A stretch of DNA of 64,000 nucleotides, taken from contig NZ_FWZT01000026.1 of assembly GCF_900177345.1 (NCBI RefSeq), positions 42,795-106,794 of the forward strand, written 5' to 3'. The DNA comes from Pseudobacteriovorax antillogorgiicola. GTDB taxonomy: Bacteria > Bdellovibrionota_B > Oligoflexia > Oligoflexales > Oligoflexaceae. The notes under the pieces are model-generated. The model saw only the letters and a program-made list of their open reading frames with translations. It had not been told where the DNA came from and did no database searches. Shown here piece after piece: positions 55,204 to 63,604 of the stretch. The position numbers and the translations under genes were made by a program. Positions within the stretch are counted from its first letter, which is position 1. Every line of letters begins with the position of its first letter.

Positions 55204-56745
55204 TTAATAACTTTGAACCAATTGATACAAACACTGAACCCCTTGTCCACTACCACCACTTTCGCGCAATGCACCCTTGGGCCGGTCCATCCACGAGTAA
55301 ATATCAAAGTGAGCAAATGACGCTTCTTCGACAAAGGCGTGCAGGAATAGTGCTGCGGTCACTGCACCACCAAAGCCAGAGGTCGAGCAATGATTGATGT
55401 CGGCAACGGAGCTTTTCAATTGCGACTTATAGTCGTCAAAAAGCGGCATCTCCCACATTAGATCCCCTGAGCCTTGGGACGATTCTTCGATTTTCTCAAC
55501 CAAGGCGTCATCGTTGCTGAAAAAGCCTCCCATACCAACGCCAAGCCCCACTTTAACAGCACCAGTCAAGGTAGCCACGTTGATGATAGACTGCGCCTTA
55601 TGATCTCCAGACTGCTCTGCCGCAAGACTCAAAGCATCAGCAAGAATCAAACGACCTTCAGCATCTGTGTTATGAATTTCGACCGTCTTGCCACTGCGCG
55701 CCGTGTAGATATCTCCTGGCCTAAAGGCATTTCCAGCAATGGCATTTTCAGCCATCGGCAGGTAGATATCGATCGCCTTCTTGAGATTGTTATGAACGAG
55801 GCCATAGAACATCCCCACAAGTGCCGCCGAGCCGCCCATATCCTTCTTCATATAGCGCATCCCCATGGCTGGTTTGATATCCAAACCACCGGAATCGAAA
55901 GTGATACCTTTCCCCACGAACACTAACGGCTTTTGCTTGGACGCTCCCCGAGGCCGGTAGCGGATGTGAACCAAGCGTGGTTTATGCTGAGCAGCGTTGC
56001 CAACCGCCTGGATGAGGCCCATATTTTCCCGAGCCAGCTTATTTTCATCCCATACAGTGACTTTGACCCCTGCAAGCCCATCAAAGAGATCTTTTACTGT
56101 CTGGCTATATGACTCCGGATAGAGTTCGTTTGGAGGAACGTTAACCAAGTGTCGGGCGAGGTTTGTGCCTACTCCCAGATTCGCCGCCTCATCAACTAGC
56201 GCTTTGCTAAAACCATCCCAGTATATCTTCAAATCAGAGCTTTGATTACCCAAAGCCTTACGGAAGGTGTAGGCCGCAAGCTCAGCGCCCACCAAGAGGC
56301 CGCGCTTTTCGTCATCACTACAATGCTCACCCACAATCTTAACTTGTTTCACAGCGCTTGATTCAATATCACCTAAGACGGAGCCCATCAGCTCTCTGGC
56401 TCGGCTATAGGGGCTTGGTGCAAGACGGCCTCTGTTTCTAGAGTTGATACCCTGGTCACCAACTTGAGGAATTACAACCCATATGATCCCATCATCTGTC
56501 ACTAGTTTTTGCACCGTTTTTTTGGAGCTAAGTGTTTTAGCTTGGAACGGGCCCACTTCATCTTTAATATCTTCACTTATAGCCTTAAAAGCATCGGCAT
56601 CGCCGAGGTAGTAAACCGTACCATCGAACTTTTTCAATTTGGCCGTGGCAGCGCTATCTTTTAAGAAGCTCTTGAGCTTCCAACCCATAAGAGCCTGCTT
56701 TGTTTTTTTCGATCTCGTACTGGTTTTACTGGTCGACTTGGCCAT
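55204..56745 (-). CDS. pepA: Leucyl aminopeptidase (M17)
   Basis: A 513-residue cytosolic di-zinc aminopeptidase from ATG 56745, following GGAGAG. C-terminal catalytic half: VGKGITFDSGGLDIKPAMGM then KKDMGGSAALVG, and NTDAEGRLILADAL with metal Asp and Glu and the catalytic Arg. The N-terminus begins with a Lys/Ser/Thr-rich stretch (AKSTSKTSTRSKKTKQ) not seen in classical PepA, possibly disordered. The domain before it differs from E. coli PepA, closer to the PepB-like branch. First gene of the pepA-alaS-xthA transcript. Confidence 0.92.
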   Translation of the reverse strand: MAKSTSKTSTRSKKTKQALMGWKLKSFLKDSAATAKLKKFDGTVYYLGDADAFKAISEDIKDEVGPFQAKTLSSKKTVQKLVTDDGIIWVVIPQVGDQGINSRNRGRLAPSPYSRARELMGSVLGDIESSAVKQVKIVGEHCSDDEKRGLLVGAELAAYTFRKALGNQSSDLKIYWDGFSKALVDEAANLGVGTNLARHLVNVPPNELYPESYSQTVKDLFDGLAGVKVTVWDENKLARENMGLIQAVGNAAQHKPRLVHIRYRPRGASKQKPLVFVGKGITFDSGGLDIKPAMGMRYMKKDMGGSAALVGMFYGLVHNNLKKAIDIYLPMAENAIAGNAFRPGDIYTARSGKTVEIHNTDAEGRLILADALSLAAEQSGDHKAQSIINVATLTGAVKVGLGVGMGGFFSNDDALVEKIEESSQGSGDLMWEMPLFDDYKSQLKSSVADINHCSTSGFGGAVTAALFLHAFVEEASFAHFDIYSWMDRPKGALRESGGSGQGVQCLYQLVQSY

Positions 56746-57179
56746 CTTCTCTCCGTTCACCTGTCATATTGCACATACTCAAGACTCTCGTCTTTCGCGA
56801 TCCTGGAGACTAGACCAGTCGAAATTGAAAGACAAGACCACGAATTTCCTAAAAAACGATAGATTGAGCAAGCAATTAAAGTTGGCGTGGGTTATGATCC
56901 GCGCTTGATGGCCGGAAAGCCACACTGATGTCTTGTTTAGGGAGTCTGTTGGTCTCTAGCTGCCAAATCAACGAGATTGAAGTCCATTTTCGAGAACTTG
57001 TGATTTGCAGGAACGGCCATTGTCATTATAAGTGTTCTGAAGGCCCAACTGAAGTGTTGATAGGGATTTCCAGCCTCATATAAGGACTGGAAATTTTAAC
57101 TTAAATAGATATAGTTATAGTCCGCGACCAAAAGTCCGAAAAAAAGACATGGGAGCAATCTATCCCGAGGAGTATGATA
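56746..57179. other. Divergent intergenic region
   Basis: Gap between pepA (minus) and the ferredoxin gene (plus), expected to carry both promoters. An AAAAAACGATAG-type AT-rich stretch lies near 56855, and one candidate small reading frame is listed separately at 56928. The inverted segments CCAGCC/GGACTGG near 57070-57090 are weak. Confidence 0.5.
56928..57083 (+). CDS. Candidate small Cys-rich protein
   Basis: A 51-codon frame starting ATG 56928, with GGAAAG about nine bases upstream. The product begins MSCLGSLLVSSCQ and continues INEIEVHFRELVICRNGHCH with three more Cys. The Cys/His spacing CRNGHCHYKC could bind metal or form disulfides, but the short length, lack of a known family and position in a promoter region make this uncertain. 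Confidence 0.25.
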   Translation: MSCLGSLLVSSCQINEIEVHFRELVICRNGHCHYKCSEGPTEVLIGISSLI

Positions 57180-57461
57180 ATGCCAAAAGTAGAGATTACG
57201 ACTGATAATTTAACGCTTGATGTAAACGACGGTTACGCCCTTATCGACATGTGCGAAGACCATGATACATCGATTCTTTTCGGCTGTCGTGACGGAGCCT
57301 GTGGCGCCTGTATGGTCAAAGTTGTTAAGGGTGCAGAAAACCTTAGCAAAATGCAGGATGACGAGAAGGATTTCCTAGAAACAATGGCCGCAGAAGAAGA
57401 CGAACGTCTCGCTTGTCAGTGTAAGGTACATGGTGATGTCGTCCTTGAAGTCTCCGAATAG
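57180..57461 (+). CDS. 2Fe-2S ferredoxin (plant type)
   Basis: A 93-residue ferredoxin from ATG 57180, seven bases after GAGGAG (an ATG at 57174 is too close to that site). Cluster ligands: C-x4-C-x2-C in FGCRDGACGACMVKV and the distal Cys in RLACQCKVHGDV. Acidic overall, as electron carriers are. Partner enzymes are not adjacent; nth overlaps its 3' end by 32 bases in another frame, suggesting a shared transcript. Confidence 0.9.
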   Translation: MPKVEITTDNLTLDVNDGYALIDMCEDHDTSILFGCRDGACGACMVKVVKGAENLSKMQDDEKDFLETMAAEEDERLACQCKVHGDVVLEVSE

Positions 57462-58152
57462 TCGCCCCCGCAAAAAAGCAGTTAAAAGGGATTTCCGACC
57501 GAAGGGTCGTCCCTTTTCTCAAGCCAAACGCCGTGAAATTGCTGAGAAAACCATTCTTAGGCTCCGCGACCTTGATCCAAACCCAAAGTGCGAGCTTTTC
57601 TACAAAACTCAGTTCCAACTTCTGGTTTCCGTGGTTTTATCAGCTCAAACTACGGACAAGATGGTGAATCGCGTGATGGAGCCCATCTATCGGGAAGGCT
57701 TCACACCTGAGACAGTGGTTTCTTGGGGCCAGGAGGCCTTGCTTGAGAAAATCCGTACCATTGGCTTAGCCCCAACTAAGGCCAAGAACGTGTTTCGTCT
57801 GAGCCAAATCTTGATCGATCAGCACAAAAGCCGGGTCCCAAAAACTAAGGAAGAGCTTGAAGCCTTGCCTGGGGTTGGCCGCAAAACTGCCAACGTGATC
57901 CTCGGCGAGCTGTTTAAACACCCGACTCTGGCCGTTGATACCCACGTTTATCGAGTGACGATGCGCCTTGGTCTCCATGTGGAAGCCAACGCTGATAAGT
58001 GTGAGGAGCAACTTTTGAAAGTTGTTAACCCGAAGTACCTTCCCGCAGCTCACCACTGGTTTATCTTGCTTGGGCGCTATACCTGCAAGGCTATCAAACC
58101 CAACTGTGACGCCTGCCAACTCACTGATATTTGCCCATCCTATCCCGTCTAG
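57430..58152 (+). CDS. nth: Endonuclease III
   Basis: A 240-residue DNA glycosylase/AP lyase of base-excision repair. LFYKTQFQLLVSVVLSAQTT, the helix-hairpin-helix LPGVGRKTANVILGELF with catalytic Lys, LAVDTHVYRVTMRLGL with catalytic Asp, and a 4Fe-4S loop C-x6-C-x2-C-x5-C (CKAIKPNCDACQLTDIC). The 30-residue basic N-terminus is longer than usual; starts at 57430 or 57436 both overlap the ferredoxin gene, and later starts near 57480 would give the standard length without a ribosome site. Confidence 0.93.
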   Translation: MVMSSLKSPNSRPRKKAVKRDFRPKGRPFSQAKRREIAEKTILRLRDLDPNPKCELFYKTQFQLLVSVVLSAQTTDKMVNRVMEPIYREGFTPETVVSWGQEALLEKIRTIGLAPTKAKNVFRLSQILIDQHKSRVPKTKEELEALPGVGRKTANVILGELFKHPTLAVDTHVYRVTMRLGLHVEANADKCEEQLLKVVNPKYLPAAHHWFILLGRYTCKAIKPNCDACQLTDICPSYPV

Positions 58153-58378
58153 GGCTGAGCTCCCCACAGTATCAACAAAAGGTCATTGCCGGCTAACACT
58201 GGCAAATTTTCTGCAATGGAAGGGGAAGCCCGATAGCTTGCCCTGCCTCTGTGCTACAAGAGGCTGAAATCTCAAAACTTTCTATTTCTAGAGGTGGCTG
58301 ACTTGAAGGCCCTGATCGAGACTCAGTCTGCTCCATCTACTCTTCCTGAGCAGGTCACTTTTAGCGCAATACTTTTGA

Positions 58379-58690
58379 CGGCTGCGTGTCATTGCTAGCA
58401 AACTTGTGTGGGAGTCCTTTTTTGAACTTCCTCATTTCGTCACCGCATCGATGCCAACATTTATTCATACTTTGGCTGCTGCCTTTCTTCTGCATGGCAT
58501 ATGCTCATCGAATCGTGAGGTCTTGATCTTGGCTGGCATCGCAAGCTTTGGCTTTGAGTTTTCCCAGGCCGTGCTTCCCTCTCTAGGGGTATTTGATGTC
58601 ACGATATGGTTTCCATCGCAATGGCCCTTGCTCTTTATCAAGCGATTCACAGGACTCATCGTTCTCAAAAAAATCCTAGATTGCCAATAA
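58379..58690 (+). pseudogene. Frameshifted remnant of a VanZ-like membrane protein
   Basis: An open frame from 58379 (usable GTG 58406) reads as membrane segments FIHTLAAAFLLHGICSS, LILAGIASFGFEFSQAVLPS, then LGVFDV. Families of the VanZ kind continue with a second Asp and a last helix; exactly that, HDMVSIAMALALYQ, follows in the next frame (codons from about 58602). One missing base near 58600 would explain it. The first helix is also absent, so the gene seems decayed. The family link is tentative. Confidence 0.42.
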
Positions 58691-59417
58691 TCCAGAAAAC
58701 AATTGTTCTTACGATACTTTCAGCAACATCTTTAGCCTCTAGCGACATCGATGCAAGCTATTCTCACGGAGTCGATGAAAACTATTTTTCTGCTGTTGGT
58801 ATGGTTTACTAGTACTTTCACATATAGGCAGTTCCAACCTGGCTCCAAGGCCCCCATTACTGCGGTCCGTTTAATTCTTTGGATATAAAAATAACTATTC
58901 TGCTGAAGAGTTCGACAGACTGAAAGTACCCGATGAAATGCCTCTGCTAGGCTGGGGAATCGATTATATCAGGCCTGATAGCTTTGGCTTTGAACTAGGC
59001 TGCAAGCTGAGCAAGCAGAGCCAGCGCGTGACAAATGAAGTCTACCACAGCAAGTCAACCACCCCGGCCAGTGCAAGTTACCAGGAACGTGGTCTGTATA
59101 GTGGTCTTTTGAAACAGCTTTACGAAGATGTTCAACTTCGCTTGCTACTATCGGCTGGGTTAACATGGAGTGAGATAGCTGTCAGCCTCAGTGAAAAATC
59201 ATTTCATGAGGACGATTCTGGCGATGGACTAGGAGTGTACCTAGCGAGTACACTGATGGGTAACTTCTATAGAAGCTTTACCATTAGCCTACGGACAGAA
59301 ATCCGAAGATCCAACCATAGGCTAGATCACTTGGGCATCGACCAGCCACACTACGATGGCTCGATTTTGCTCGGCTTTCACTTAGCTCCTCCAGCTTTAC
59401 AAGACTTGCTCAACTAG
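58681..59417 (+). pseudogene. Broken outer-membrane barrel gene
   Basis: A signal-peptide-like segment from TTG 58681 (PIIQKTIVLTILSATSLASS) runs into DASYSHGVDENYFSAVGMVY and stops at 58812. A second open stretch in another frame (58875-59417) has the same character: FGYKNNYSAEEFDRLKV, then LLGWGIDYIRPDSFGFELGC, LRLLLSAGLTWSEIAVSLSE and LGVYLASTLMGNFYRSF, a beta-barrel-like pattern. The 60 bases between contain stops in every frame. I read it as one decayed gene; alternatively only 58938-59417 is expressed as a 159-residue protein from ATG 58938. Confidence 0.45.
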
Positions 59418-59434
59418 CCTGGCTGACTACGGAC

Positions 59435-60046
59435 CTACCACGGCCCTTCGGGGTCAATCAGTAGATTGACTCCCATATCCCTAAGATCACATAGAATTTG
59501 TGGCATCGGTAGCCCGATAATCGCAGTGCTGTCACCAAGAACTTTTTCAAACAGGTGGACTCCCCTGTTTTCGTACTGATAACAGCCAGCACAGCCTTGC
59601 CACTCATCAGTAGCTACATAAGCATCTACCTCTGCCTCGCTCAGGGCTCTCATCGTCATCGGAACAGAAACCACACGACTCTGCATGGATTTTTGGCCTT
59701 TAGAACCAACTAAAACAAGGGCGTAGGCTGAATGCAAATAGTGAGTTTTTCCCGAAAACAACCGCAAGCGGGCCTTGGCTTCATCAGCAGTTGCCACTTT
59801 CCCATAAGGCTTCCCTTCGAACTCCAGCACCTGATCACCAGCTATTACAATACTTTTCGGTGGGGCCTCGACTCCATTTCCTTTTGCTTCGGCCCTCAAC
59901 TGCGCCATAGCGAGCGGCTGGCTATGGACGATCGCTTCTTCATCAGCGGCCGAGCCAAGCTGTCTAAAGTGCCGGATTCCTGCCTGTCCAAGGACCATTG
60001 CTCTATATTTTGACGTAGATCCTAGAATCAATTCATTGATATTCAT
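59435..60046 (-). CDS. Maf family nucleotide pyrophosphatase
   Basis: A 203-residue Maf/YceF-like protein from ATG 60046, six bases after GGAG; the longer frame adds 49 unrelated residues. LILGSTSKYRAMVLGQAGI replaces the usual LASxSPRR start; IAGDQVLEFEGKPYGK holds the catalytic Asp, ARLRLFSGKTHYLHSAYALV and CYQYENRGVHLFEKVLGDST complete the family core. Maf proteins hydrolyse non-canonical or modified nucleoside triphosphates and can block septation. Divergent from the kamA-like gene. Confidence 0.87.
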   Translation of the reverse strand: MNINELILGSTSKYRAMVLGQAGIRHFRQLGSAADEEAIVHSQPLAMAQLRAEAKGNGVEAPPKSIVIAGDQVLEFEGKPYGKVATADEAKARLRLFSGKTHYLHSAYALVLVGSKGQKSMQSRVVSVPMTMRALSEAEVDAYVATDEWQGCAGCYQYENRGVHLFEKVLGDSTAIIGLPMPQILCDLRDMGVNLLIDPEGPW

Positions 60047-60186
60047 ATTTGGCTCCATTAGTATGCGACATCCGCTAGCATGCTGACTACCCGCAGCATA
60101 GACTCTGTCATCTTCAAGCTCAAACTGAGACGCCTCTTGTGTGCCAGCTAGCGCCCATGCTTTCGTCAACGGATAAGGTTCATCAC

Positions 60187-61371
60187 ATGTCACGCGAATT
60201 AGATAGCCCCTTTATTCCTGAAGAATTTCTTGCGATTGGCCAGGATCCTCAGAGCCTCACTGCGCGAAGCGCTGAAAGGTTTGGAGTCTCGGTGGAAACT
60301 TTTATCAACTGGCGTTGGCAGATGAAACATCAGATTGCAGAAAAGCAGCAACTTCATGATGTCTTGGACTTAAAGGACCAGGAGGACTTGGGCTTCGAGC
60401 AGCTTAAAGATCTATTCGTAACCGGTATTACTCCCTACTACGCCGGACTCATGGCGCCTCGACTAGAAAAGGCAGAAGACTGCCCGGTGCGATTGCAAGC
60501 GATGCCGCGAACTGAGGAGCGCTTCGATTCTGTCGGCGTAGCAGATCCATTGGACGAAGTGCCCCACTCACCAGTGAAAGAAGTAGTCCACGTTTACCCC
60601 GATCGGGTTGCCTTTTGCGTGGCACAGCTATGCCCCGTCTACTGCCGCTACTGCTTTCGCAAGCGTCGTGATGACGAGGTCGGCCTCCACTTCAATCGCC
60701 AAATCGTCGACCGAGGTATTGATTATATCGCGAGCAATCCAGCGATTCGCGACGTTTTGATCACAGGTGGTGATCCATTTATTGCCTCCGATGCCGCTCT
60801 AGATAATCTTCTGAGCCGCATCCGAGCCATTCCTCATGTAGACATCATCCGATTTGGAACTCGCACCCCGGTAACTCTTCCATATCGAGTTACTGCAAAG
60901 CTTGGCAAGATTTTAGCCAAATACCATCCTGTTTGGCTGAACACCCACTTCAACTGCCCAGAAGAGTTAACTCCCGAGGCTCAGCAAGCCATTCGTAATT
61001 TGGTAGACGCCGGAGTCCCCGTTGGTAACCAAGCTGTCCTATTGCGTGGTGTCAACGATTCCGAGGACCGCATGCTGACCTTGTGTCGCCAGCTTCTTAA
61101 ATCGCGAGTTCGACCCTATTACGTGTTCCACCCCCATGCTGTCGAAGGCACCGAACACCTGAGGGTCGATCTACGAAGGGGCATGAAAATCATGAAGTCA
61201 CTGCGAGGCAATATTACCGGATTTGGAATACCCACGTATGCTTTGGATACCCCAAGTGGCAAAATTCCCATCCAGCACAACTACATGCTCAAGGAAGATG
61301 GCGAAGATCTCATCGTTGAAACCATCCGTGGCGAAATCTGGCGAGAGCGATCTGTTTTAACAGAGCTTTAG
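60187..61371 (+). CDS. KamA-family radical SAM enzyme (lysine 2,3-aminomutase-like)
   Basis: A 394-residue radical SAM/PLP enzyme from ATG 60187 after AAGG. The iron-sulfur motif C-x3-C-x2-C is Cys149, Cys153 and Cys156 in CPVYCRYCFRKRR. LITGGDPFIASDAALDNLLS, RFGTRTPVTLPYRVTAKLGK, HFNCPEELTPEAQQAIRNLV and VGNQAVLLRGVNDSEDRMLT match lysine 2,3-aminomutases; the PLP Lys is in the C-terminal part (PSGKIPIQHNYML). EpmB is shorter and lacks the long N-terminus. Substrate may be lysine or glutamate; not decidable by eye. Confidence 0.9.
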   Translation: MSRELDSPFIPEEFLAIGQDPQSLTARSAERFGVSVETFINWRWQMKHQIAEKQQLHDVLDLKDQEDLGFEQLKDLFVTGITPYYAGLMAPRLEKAEDCPVRLQAMPRTEERFDSVGVADPLDEVPHSPVKEVVHVYPDRVAFCVAQLCPVYCRYCFRKRRDDEVGLHFNRQIVDRGIDYIASNPAIRDVLITGGDPFIASDAALDNLLSRIRAIPHVDIIRFGTRTPVTLPYRVTAKLGKILAKYHPVWLNTHFNCPEELTPEAQQAIRNLVDAGVPVGNQAVLLRGVNDSEDRMLTLCRQLLKSRVRPYYVFHPHAVEGTEHLRVDLRRGMKIMKSLRGNITGFGIPTYALDTPSGKIPIQHNYMLKEDGEDLIVETIRGEIWRERSVLTEL

Positions 61372-61553
61372 CCATAGAACTCCTAACAATCAAAGTTTCA
61401 AGACTTTTCTAAAGCTCACCGTGGAATCTGTTCACAAAACGAGGACTCAAGCGCAAGATAGCCGAAGCTTTTAAGTGGAGTTCCTCTCAAACCCTCGTTA
61501 AGATCCCATCAATGCTACCCAGTAGATGATGACTCTCTCAAGCGAGGACGACC

Positions 61554-63446
61554 ATGAGAATTAGCCCCCAACTCAAAGCCATTGGCTCGATTCTAGCGAT
61601 TGTAGCCATTGCAGCCTGCTCCAAAGGAAAAAACAAGTCACCCCAAAATGGGGAGAAGCCACAAACTGAATTTTCCCTAATTGAGTTAGGATTAACACCA
61701 ACTCCACCGATTGGGGATAAAATAAGTGTTTTTAAGAGCACACGAGATTGCTCTGCCAAGTTGCTAGACACTGGCTCTTACGAAATCAATTGTGATCAGC
61801 GCCCATGGAGCCTACCGGAGGTGGAAGACAATTATGATACCACTTCTGGAATGAAAAGTTTCATTTCGCACTTTGCTGAGCAGCGAGCGACCTTTGATGT
61901 TTTATGTCAGAAAGACACCTACATAAACCTGTCGATATCCTATCAAGGTATTGAGTTCGAACCCAACTTCCACGAGAAGTCATTTGCCTTCTCGATAAAC
62001 CGGGAAGACTTCGACCCAGAGCACCTAGAAATTTCTCATGGTAACACCCGGAGGTCACTCGATGATATTAAGAACCTGAATAACTGTCAGGTGACCTATC
62101 TAGGTGATGTCACAGTCCCTAAGAGCATTAGAGACATTTCTGAACTTGAAGGCAAAGGCTTTTCCTCGGAAGATCTGATCAAGCTTGATTTCGAATATTG
62201 GAATCAGATTTTCGAAAACGACATGTATATATGGGATCAATTGGAAGCTAAATCTCTGCTCATCACACAAGGGCAATTCTTTGAAAAACATGAGGGCTTC
62301 GATATCTTCACAGAACTTCAAGAAGAGTTCAGGGTCTTTCCTCGACAGGAACTATCAGACGATTCATTTCGCTATAGCACGCGATGCCTTGGCGAACCTG
62401 ACGAAATGGTAGAATTTAGTGGCGCGTACAATTTTTCCGAGTATAGCAGATGTAGTATGCATCTCGATTTTAAAGCTAGCCAAGATTTCCAATCAAATCG
62501 TTACTTCCTTGCTATTACCTACTTTGGCGTTTCCGATCAAATCCTTAACCGCGAATTCAATAGTATAAATTACCTTCCTCGGACGGTATCGCTTGACCAC
62601 GAAATCCTTCAAAATGTGTCCAGGATTGATTTAACTTTGATTGCAAAAGACGAAGGGATCGCAAGCTACTCAAAGGCACTCTACTTATCAGCTGCTCCGA
62701 AATTTGATGCCAATAGCTACTTGATTAGCAGGATTGAAGCAGACAATGACAATATAGATCATCAATTTTTCAAAAACTTGACTGACTATGCATCATTTGC
62801 CACCGAAACCTACTTCCATTTGGGGTTAAACTATCAGTTAAGGTTCTTGGAGGTAGTTGATATTCCGAAAAGCTTGACGAACTGGACGGCATGCCTTCGA
62901 GAGTCGCGAGATGGACCAGATATTTATTGCTCTCCATACGAAACATTCATCAACCGCTTTGCAGATGATCGAAAAAACGTCTATCTCTCTGGATCGTGGC
63001 TACCTGAAAAATATTTGGATAAGAATATGTTTCTAAGTTTCAAGGGCAGGAATTTTGATCTTTCGACTTACAGGTTCGTAGACCAACCTTCCAGCTTCAC
63101 AAGAGAAGTCCATATTTACGGCGACAATCCTAAAGGAATCGTGCAGCACCAATTTCAAACAGACAAAAGTGGGCAATTTCAGCAATTGTTAATTAGACGA
63201 AAAGTTCCCTTTGAGTTCTTCAATGTAGGTATTAAAGCAAGGTTTGAATGTCTTGGGCAGAGCAATGGTCAAAATTATCAATCTAATTTCCAAACAAGCT
63301 TTACCAAACCGACATTGGTAGTCACTGAGGAAGATATTGTTGCGTCCTTTTCTGGCAACTTGCCATGTTCCGCTGGGATTGAGGTTCAATCGATTTCACT
63401 AGTCGACTGGGAGTTGAATCGAAGCTTCTTCACCCTAACTCCATAA
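61554..63446 (+). CDS. Large lipoprotein, unknown function, possible internal repeats
   Basis: A 630-residue lipoprotein: ATG after GAGGA, lipobox AIAAC near residue 22, then a charged linker. The mature part looks beta-rich and may contain three related blocks: SGMKSFISHFAEQRATFDVL around residue 105 resembles YETFINRFADDRKNVYLSGS around 465, and each block carries paired Cys (DCSAKL/NCDQRP; TRCLGE/SRCSMH; TACLRE/YCSPYE). This reads like tandem Ig-like or sandwich domains. It is not in any family I know. It precedes an IS607-type gene. Confidence 0.7.
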   Translation: MRISPQLKAIGSILAIVAIAACSKGKNKSPQNGEKPQTEFSLIELGLTPTPPIGDKISVFKSTRDCSAKLLDTGSYEINCDQRPWSLPEVEDNYDTTSGMKSFISHFAEQRATFDVLCQKDTYINLSISYQGIEFEPNFHEKSFAFSINREDFDPEHLEISHGNTRRSLDDIKNLNNCQVTYLGDVTVPKSIRDISELEGKGFSSEDLIKLDFEYWNQIFENDMYIWDQLEAKSLLITQGQFFEKHEGFDIFTELQEEFRVFPRQELSDDSFRYSTRCLGEPDEMVEFSGAYNFSEYSRCSMHLDFKASQDFQSNRYFLAITYFGVSDQILNREFNSINYLPRTVSLDHEILQNVSRIDLTLIAKDEGIASYSKALYLSAAPKFDANSYLISRIEADNDNIDHQFFKNLTDYASFATETYFHLGLNYQLRFLEVVDIPKSLTNWTACLRESRDGPDIYCSPYETFINRFADDRKNVYLSGSWLPEKYLDKNMFLSFKGRNFDLSTYRFVDQPSSFTREVHIYGDNPKGIVQHQFQTDKSGQFQQLLIRRKVPFEFFNVGIKARFECLGQSNGQNYQSNFQTSFTKPTLVVTEEDIVASFSGNLPCSAGIEVQSISLVDWELNRSFFTLTP

Positions 63447-63460
63447 GCCACTAGAGTTGT

Positions 63461-63489
63461 CGCAGGAGCTATCAAAGATAGCGCTTGCG
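63461..63489 (+). terminator. Hairpin after the large lipoprotein gene
   Basis: GCTATC (63468-63473) pairs with GATAGC (63477-63482) around AAA, extended by CGCA (63461-63464)/TGCG (63486-63489). It begins 15 bases after the stop; no T-run follows. Confidence 0.45.
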
Positions 63490-63604
63490 GCATAAGAGTT
63501 TATTCTCCTAAAATAGTTGCTAACCATTGTTTGGGGCTAGAAGCAGATAGAAATATTCTAGATTATTCTTGACATGACTATGCTAATTGCATATATTTTT
63601 CGAT

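Noticed and set aside
52516..55397. Plus-strand frames opposite alaS and its 5' end
   Set aside because: Antisense shadows of a fully conserved synthetase gene.
58292..58396. 34-residue frame from GTG with a lipobox-like end (LTAAC)
   Set aside because: Too short, signal in the wrong place, and within a region of decayed genes.
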